This document shows positions 60,032 through 64,000 of a stretch of DNA of 64,000 bases, in pieces. Position numbers and translations under genes: made by a program. Under the pieces are notes generated by a model that had not been told where the DNA came from, did not search any database, and was given only the letters and a program-made list of their open reading frames with translations. Source of the stretch: Bacteroides sp. GM023 (lineage in GTDB: Bacteria; Bacteroidota; Bacteroidia; Bacteroidales; Bacteroidaceae); the NCBI RefSeq assembly GCF_014750685.1, contig NZ_JAAXGE010000002.1:744001-808000 (forward strand). The letters run 5' to 3'. Positions within the stretch are counted from its first letter, which is position 1, and every line of letters begins with the position of its first letter.

Positions 60032-61582
60032 TTAGTACTGTATTCTTTCGGGGAACTTCCGTTCTTTCGCCCAACTGTCTTCCGACACTTTTAACCAATT
60101 ACCCAGTTCTTTTTTCAATAGCCTCATTTGTTTGGCTGGAGTCTCTTCCAACTTCAACGGATTCATTTGATAAGGGTCTTTTTGATTGTCGAACAACAGA
60201 TAGTTTCCTTCTTTCGTCACCAGATACGAATAACGCTCGGTACGTACTCCTTTTTCTTTCTGCATATAATAGAATGAAGAAATCGGCTTCTTTACTTTTT
60301 TGAATTTTCCGGTGATAATACCTTGCGAATAATCCTTTCCTTTCACGGTTTCAGGCAGCTTGTCGCCTAAGTTCATCATGCCTAACATTGTCGGCATGAT
60401 GTCCGTAGCCCCAAGCATTAGGTCGTTAACCTGCGGTTTCAGTTTGTTTGGGTAACGCACAAAAAATGGAATAGCAAAAGCCTCGTCGTAAATTACTCCT
60501 TTGGCCATGCGACCATGGCTGCCCATCATCTCTCCATGGTCGGCCGCGAACACCAGAACGGTATTGTCCGTCAGCCCTTCTTCATCCAGTGCCTTCAGTA
60601 CACGACCTATCTCATCGTCTACGCTTTTTATTAGGGAGAAATAGACTTTAGATTCCAAAATTAGTTTGTTCACGTTCTTGATTTGCGTGCCTTCTCCATA
60701 CTTCACGTTGGGACGGAGCAGCAAATCTTCTTTTTTCATGTCCTTATAATATTGGTTGAACACTTCCTCTTTACAGTCCTTAATGCTGGAATAGGGGGTG
60801 TGGGGAGGATTCAGACTCCAAAATAGGCTAAAAGGCTTGGACGCGTCACGTTGTCCTGATTTATTTTGCAGATATCCGATTACCACATCTGCTTCCACTG
60901 CCGAAGTAAATCGATATGGGCGGTAAGCTTCACCGTCTTTCTTTCCATTCACTAGTTCCGGACGATTGGAGTAGGCTGCGGCATTAAAATGATTGTCTTT
61001 TAGTTGCTGGAACCAGTATTTATTACTTTTGCGTCCTCTGCCTTCAGGGATATATGTATCGTATGGAAATATACAGTGCCCTCCCGGTTTTTCGGTGGTG
61101 CCTACATAATTCCCGTCCTTGTCGAATAATGCTTCTGTGCGATTCCAATGTGTTTTTCCCACATAAGCCGTTTCATAACCGGCTGAGGCCAGCACGTCAG
61201 TAAAACAGATTAGGTTTTCATGAATGCCCTCCGGCCTTCCATTGTAGCAATTGGTAGGTACTCCGTTTGTCTCAGGGAACATGCCGGTCATTAGCATAGC
61301 CCGGTGGGGGCTACTTAACGGGCAGGTACTGCAAGCCCGGTTAAATATGACACTCTGTTTGGCCAATCGGTCAAGGTTAGGTGTATGTACGGGATCGCCC
61401 ACTGTATTCAGTATATCCCGATATTCGGGATCACTCCACAGGCTCAGTGCGTTCAGTCGATATTGGTCGGGAAATATATAGACTAGATTCGGGCGTTGTT
61501 CCTGTCCGAAGACCTGTATGGATACTCCTGTTAAAAGTATGACAGGAACGTTCCACATTATTCTTTTTAAAGTTGTTTCCAT
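60032..61582 (-). CDS. Sulfatase, serine-type formylglycine precursor
   Basis: A 516-residue secreted arylsulfatase-family enzyme (signal peptide to about Gln-Val-Phe-Gly-Gln). The modification motif is Ser90-Ser-Pro-His-Arg94, so the formylglycine would derive from Ser and need an anaerobic maturase (anSME), as in B. thetaiotaomicron. A metal site is suggested by Tyr-Ile-Phe-Pro-Asp-Gln near 35-40 and Ala-Asp-His-Gly-Glu-Met-Met-Gly-Ser-His near 348-358. It would remove sulfate from a sugar before or after lyase action. It lies 10 bp after the lyase gene. Confidence 0.92.
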   Translation of the reverse strand: METTLKRIMWNVPVILLTGVSIQVFGQEQRPNLVYIFPDQYRLNALSLWSDPEYRDILNTVGDPVHTPNLDRLAKQSVIFNRACSTCPLSSPHRAMLMTGMFPETNGVPTNCYNGRPEGIHENLICFTDVLASAGYETAYVGKTHWNRTEALFDKDGNYVGTTEKPGGHCIFPYDTYIPEGRGRKSNKYWFQQLKDNHFNAAAYSNRPELVNGKKDGEAYRPYRFTSAVEADVVIGYLQNKSGQRDASKPFSLFWSLNPPHTPYSSIKDCKEEVFNQYYKDMKKEDLLLRPNVKYGEGTQIKNVNKLILESKVYFSLIKSVDDEIGRVLKALDEEGLTDNTVLVFAADHGEMMGSHGRMAKGVIYDEAFAIPFFVRYPNKLKPQVNDLMLGATDIMPTMLGMMNLGDKLPETVKGKDYSQGIITGKFKKVKKPISSFYYMQKEKGVRTERYSYLVTKEGNYLLFDNQKDPYQMNPLKLEETPAKQMRLLKKELGNWLKVSEDSWAKERKFPERIQY

Positions 61583-61592
61583 TTCTTGTATG

Positions 61593-63497
61593 CTATAGTT
61601 TTTTTACCACGAATGAATAGTTGCCTTTCTTGGCTTGAGTCTTTGCTTTGAACGATAAGCGATAGATTGTATTTCCCCACACCTTTACGAGTGGTGGGTC
61701 TTTCAAGGTTTTCGTCTCGACGTTTAGCTCAAATTCTTCTGCATTGTAACGTAATTCCGCTTTTATGTCTTTTACCCTAATATACACTTTTCCCTTTTCC
61801 TGATGGTCTATCTCTCCCCAAGTCATAAAGTTGATTACATTGGGAACTATAGCTTCTTCCAGTTCAAAGGAATCATTGATTTGTACCTGCCTATTGTTTA
61901 TTTTATAAGAGCGTGTCCACTTTTTCGCCTTTGCTTCTTTGGGATAAGCTGTCGCTATATTGGCAGAGAAGCCGTTTTTCCATGCTTTTACTTCGGTTGC
62001 CTTATATTTTCTGCCATATTTTTGGGATACTCCGTTTATCATGGGCAGATTGTGATAGTTACTTTGCATACTCCAGATGGTATAGCGCTCACTGCTGAAT
62101 GTCTTGCGTGTATAAGTTCCTACACCGGCATCAATCAGTATGGGGGTCTGATTGAACCAAACCGAGCAAGTGCCTGCATCATTGTGATTATGGCTTTCGT
62201 CATTATATCCACCTTTTGCTGCTAAGAATATTCCTTCTTTTGCAGAAAGATAGCAAAATTCAGTTTCAGGATACCAGGTGAAAGGGCGAATTTCATGCTC
62301 AGGCTCTATCTGCTGCAATTCTTTGTCAATAGCGATGGAAGCCAGGGTACGAAAGACATCCCGGCCATTCCAAGGTAAAGAAGGCGATTTGCGCATCAGG
62401 GCGGCAAATCCTTTTAACTCATCGCTACCTACAGCTTTGCCGAAACGGTAAATGAGATACGCATCGCCACCACCACGCGCTGATGCGTCAGCAAAGTTCA
62501 CGACCCAGCCGTTGCCTACATAAGAACGTGAAATATATTCTCCTATGTTTCTTATCATTGGTTCCTGAAAGATGCTAACCTTCCCACCGGTGATGTCCGA
62601 GAGAAGTTCCAGATAGTCAAGTGTTTTTCCGGCAGCGTGTCCCCAATAGGATGGGCCCTCTTCGCAAGCCCCGTTCGCTTTGATGTAGTTCAAAAACTTA
62701 TCTACCGATTCCATTGTCAGATGAACAGCTTTCGCCAGAGTGTCGCGGTCATTTTCAAGAAGCATAAAGCACATCAGTGCGTTGCTGTTACACCAAGGAT
62801 TCCAGTTATTGAGCATACGTCCGTTGTAATTGCGTCCCATCCACCAAAACGAGTCGTTATTCATATATGGATCAAGAATACGAACTTGCAATTCGTGACG
62901 CAACCGACGTGAGATTTCCGGGTCCACTTTGTTGAACGAATCGTGCATAAAATAGTAGGTCCATGCCAATAATCCGCCAAGATCACCGGAGGTAAGATCG
63001 ATGAGAGGATAATCGTACGTTGGTAAAGAACGGGAAGAAGGCTGCGTAATGAGGTGGGCGGAAAGAGCCCATGAAGTCATTTCACAGGTATGGAATACGC
63101 CATTTGCCAGTTGGTCGAGAAAGCGTCCTTTTCCTTCGGCGAGTTCCGCCATCAGCAAACCGATGATGGCATTATTATTTTCACCAAAAGGCTTTTCCAT
63201 CATCGAACGATTACCTGTACGCTCAAAAGCCAGATAATCGGTAGCTTTCACCACTTGCCACTGATAATCCAATAATTTTTCTCCACGCCGGATATATTCG
63301 TCTTTAAATGTTCCCAAGAATGTATCCCATCCGGCACGATCGGTATAATCGGGATAGGTGACCCATTGTTGGTTCAACACCAAAACATCCTTTAGGCTAT
63401 TCATATCTGCTTGTTTCTGTAATAGATTACGTTCCGTATAAGCAAATGTGACAGTTGCACACAAAAATGCAAGAAATAACAGCGCCAATCTTTTCAT
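61593..63497 (-). CDS. Heparinase II/III-like polysaccharide lyase
   Basis: A 634-residue secreted protein (signal peptide to about Val-Thr-Phe-Ala). The N-terminal half is an alpha/alpha toroid, with Tyr-Asn-Gly-Arg-Met-Leu-Asn-Asn-Trp-Asn-Pro-Trp (about 219-230). The C-terminal half is a beta-sandwich with the heparinase II/III hallmark Ser-His-Asn-His-Asn-Asp-Ala-Gly, then Ile-Leu-Ile-Asp-Ala-Gly-Val-Gly-Thr-Tyr. Family members cut uronic-acid glycans by beta-elimination. Together with a sulfatase this suggests a sulfated, uronate-containing glycan. Confidence 0.9.
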   Translation of the reverse strand: MKRLALLFLAFLCATVTFAYTERNLLQKQADMNSLKDVLVLNQQWVTYPDYTDRAGWDTFLGTFKDEYIRRGEKLLDYQWQVVKATDYLAFERTGNRSMMEKPFGENNNAIIGLLMAELAEGKGRFLDQLANGVFHTCEMTSWALSAHLITQPSSRSLPTYDYPLIDLTSGDLGGLLAWTYYFMHDSFNKVDPEISRRLRHELQVRILDPYMNNDSFWWMGRNYNGRMLNNWNPWCNSNALMCFMLLENDRDTLAKAVHLTMESVDKFLNYIKANGACEEGPSYWGHAAGKTLDYLELLSDITGGKVSIFQEPMIRNIGEYISRSYVGNGWVVNFADASARGGGDAYLIYRFGKAVGSDELKGFAALMRKSPSLPWNGRDVFRTLASIAIDKELQQIEPEHEIRPFTWYPETEFCYLSAKEGIFLAAKGGYNDESHNHNDAGTCSVWFNQTPILIDAGVGTYTRKTFSSERYTIWSMQSNYHNLPMINGVSQKYGRKYKATEVKAWKNGFSANIATAYPKEAKAKKWTRSYKINNRQVQINDSFELEEAIVPNVINFMTWGEIDHQEKGKVYIRVKDIKAELRYNAEEFELNVETKTLKDPPLVKVWGNTIYRLSFKAKTQAKKGNYSFVVKKL

Positions 63498-63577
63498 GTT
63501 TATTTTATTATTTCACGTAAAAATACATCCTTTTTCTATACTATGTTTAGCATGGCTATTCATTCTCGTTTATAGTA

Positions 63578-63627
63578 GTTACACAGTACCTACTACTCCC
63601 AACAAGAGGAAAGTAGGTCTGTGTAAC
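63578..63627. other. Long imperfect hairpin between the SusD and lyase genes
   Basis: GTTACACA (63578-63585) pairs with TGTGTAAC (63620-63627), and ACCTACT (63588-63594) with AGTAGGT (63612-63618), separated by a GT/C internal loop. The stem totals 15 bp. It sits in the 191-bp gap after SusD, where it may protect the 3' end of the SusCD mRNA or lower expression of the downstream enzymes. Confidence 0.55.
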
Positions 63628-63688
63628 ATACATCTGATTATGAAATCTCAGAAAACGCTCTTCTTAGCTTACTATAAAAACGGTTCTA

Positions 63689-64000
63689 CTACCAACCCGG
63701 ATTCTGTCCCAAATTGGGATTCTTATACTTTTCCGTATTGGAAATCGGATAGAAATAAAGATTGTCCGTGATCGTCCTGGTTTCATGAAGAAGTTTGGCA
63801 TAATTGAAGTTATCACCAGTCTTTTCTATCTTCACTCTGTAAATATCCGCTGTTTTACTCAAGTCTTTCCAACGACGAATATCCCAAAAGCGATGTCCTT
63901 CAAAAGCCAGTTCCACACGACGTTCATTTTTCAGACGTTTGATGAAGTCCTCTTTAGACATTCCTGTAGGAAATGCGGGCATTTTTATATCCGAACGATT
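63689..64000 (-). CDS. SusD/RagB-type lipoprotein, C-terminal part (cut by the window)
   Basis: About 100 C-terminal residues are present and the gene continues past the window's right edge. Arg-Arg-Val-Glu-Leu-Ala-Phe-Glu-Gly-His-Arg-Phe-Trp-Asp-Ile-Arg-Arg-Trp-Lys is the classic SusD C-terminal motif, and the end reads Asn-Pro-Asn-Leu-Gly-Gln-Asn-Pro-Gly-Trp. It identifies the lyase, sulfatase and GH30 genes as the enzyme part of a third Sus-type locus whose SusC gene should lie to the right. Confidence 0.93.
   Translation of the reverse strand, partial: NRSDIKMPAFPTGMSKEDFIKRLKNERRVELAFEGHRFWDIRRWKDLSKTADIYRVKIEKTGDNFNYAKLLHETRTITDNLYFYPISNTEKYKNPNLGQNPGW

Overview
The window comes from a gut Bacteroides-type genome, probably close to B. 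thetaiotaomicron, B. ovatus or B. xylanisolvens. The evidence is three SusC/SusD-type loci, ECF sigma/FecR anti-sigma pairs, many outer-membrane lipoproteins, an S46 dipeptidyl-peptidase, and promoters of the Bacteroides form (TTG, 18-19 bp, TAnnTTTG). No rRNA, tRNA, CRISPR array or insertion sequence was recognised.

Layout. 1-2200: a DUF3791 gene (its partner is cut by the window edge), then about 1.2 kb with almost no genes. This stretch holds two arrays of degenerate repeats with an exact 22-bp period, a promoter set directly on a terminator-like hairpin, and one small HTH-like gene. 2242-19565: an ECF sigma/FecR/SusC/SusD locus on the + strand whose enzymes are three S9 serine peptidases instead of glycosidases, so it is best read as a peptide-acquisition locus. 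19710-24386: ybeY, a three-gene DpnII-like restriction-modification system (Dam-like methylase, PD-(D/E)XK nuclease, DpnA-like methylase) and a SpmA/SpmB-type membrane protein, all on the - strand. 24555-31450: ruvB, a secreted esterase-like hydrolase, a flippase, a DUF389 protein and an S46 peptidase, closely spaced on the + strand. 31619-36876: a DEAD-box helicase, a tyrosine phosphatase, a PfkB sugar kinase, a SIS sugar-phosphate isomerase and a LOG-family protein on the - strand. 36981-39358: an M16 peptidase and a GxDLY/SGNH esterase.

39592-49996 is a second sigma/anti-sigma/SusCD locus on the - strand. Its cargo is a phosphodiester glycosidase and two IPT/NHL surface lipoproteins. 50318-58371 is an accessory island. 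An intact HU-like DNA-binding gene sits on the left, preceded by two more 22-bp-period arrays. A 180-nt copy of that gene's 3' end sits on the right. Between them are a decayed gene fragment and five AT-rich, mostly unrecognised envelope genes: a transglutaminase-like lipoprotein, an internally duplicated helical secreted protein, a papain/C39-like lipoprotein, a lipocalin-like lipoprotein, and an O-antigen-ligase-like protein with TPRs. 58460-64000 is the end of a third Sus-type locus: SusD (cut by the window), a heparinase II/III-like lyase, a serine-type sulfatase and a GH30 hydrolase.

How the parts work together. The STN domains on both complete SusC proteins fit trans-envelope signalling to their FecR/ECF pairs. 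The first locus would import peptides and trim them with periplasmic S9 enzymes, alongside the separately encoded S46 and M16 peptidases. The most novel material is the HU-flanked island, the 22-bp-period arrays and the peptidase-bearing SusCD locus.
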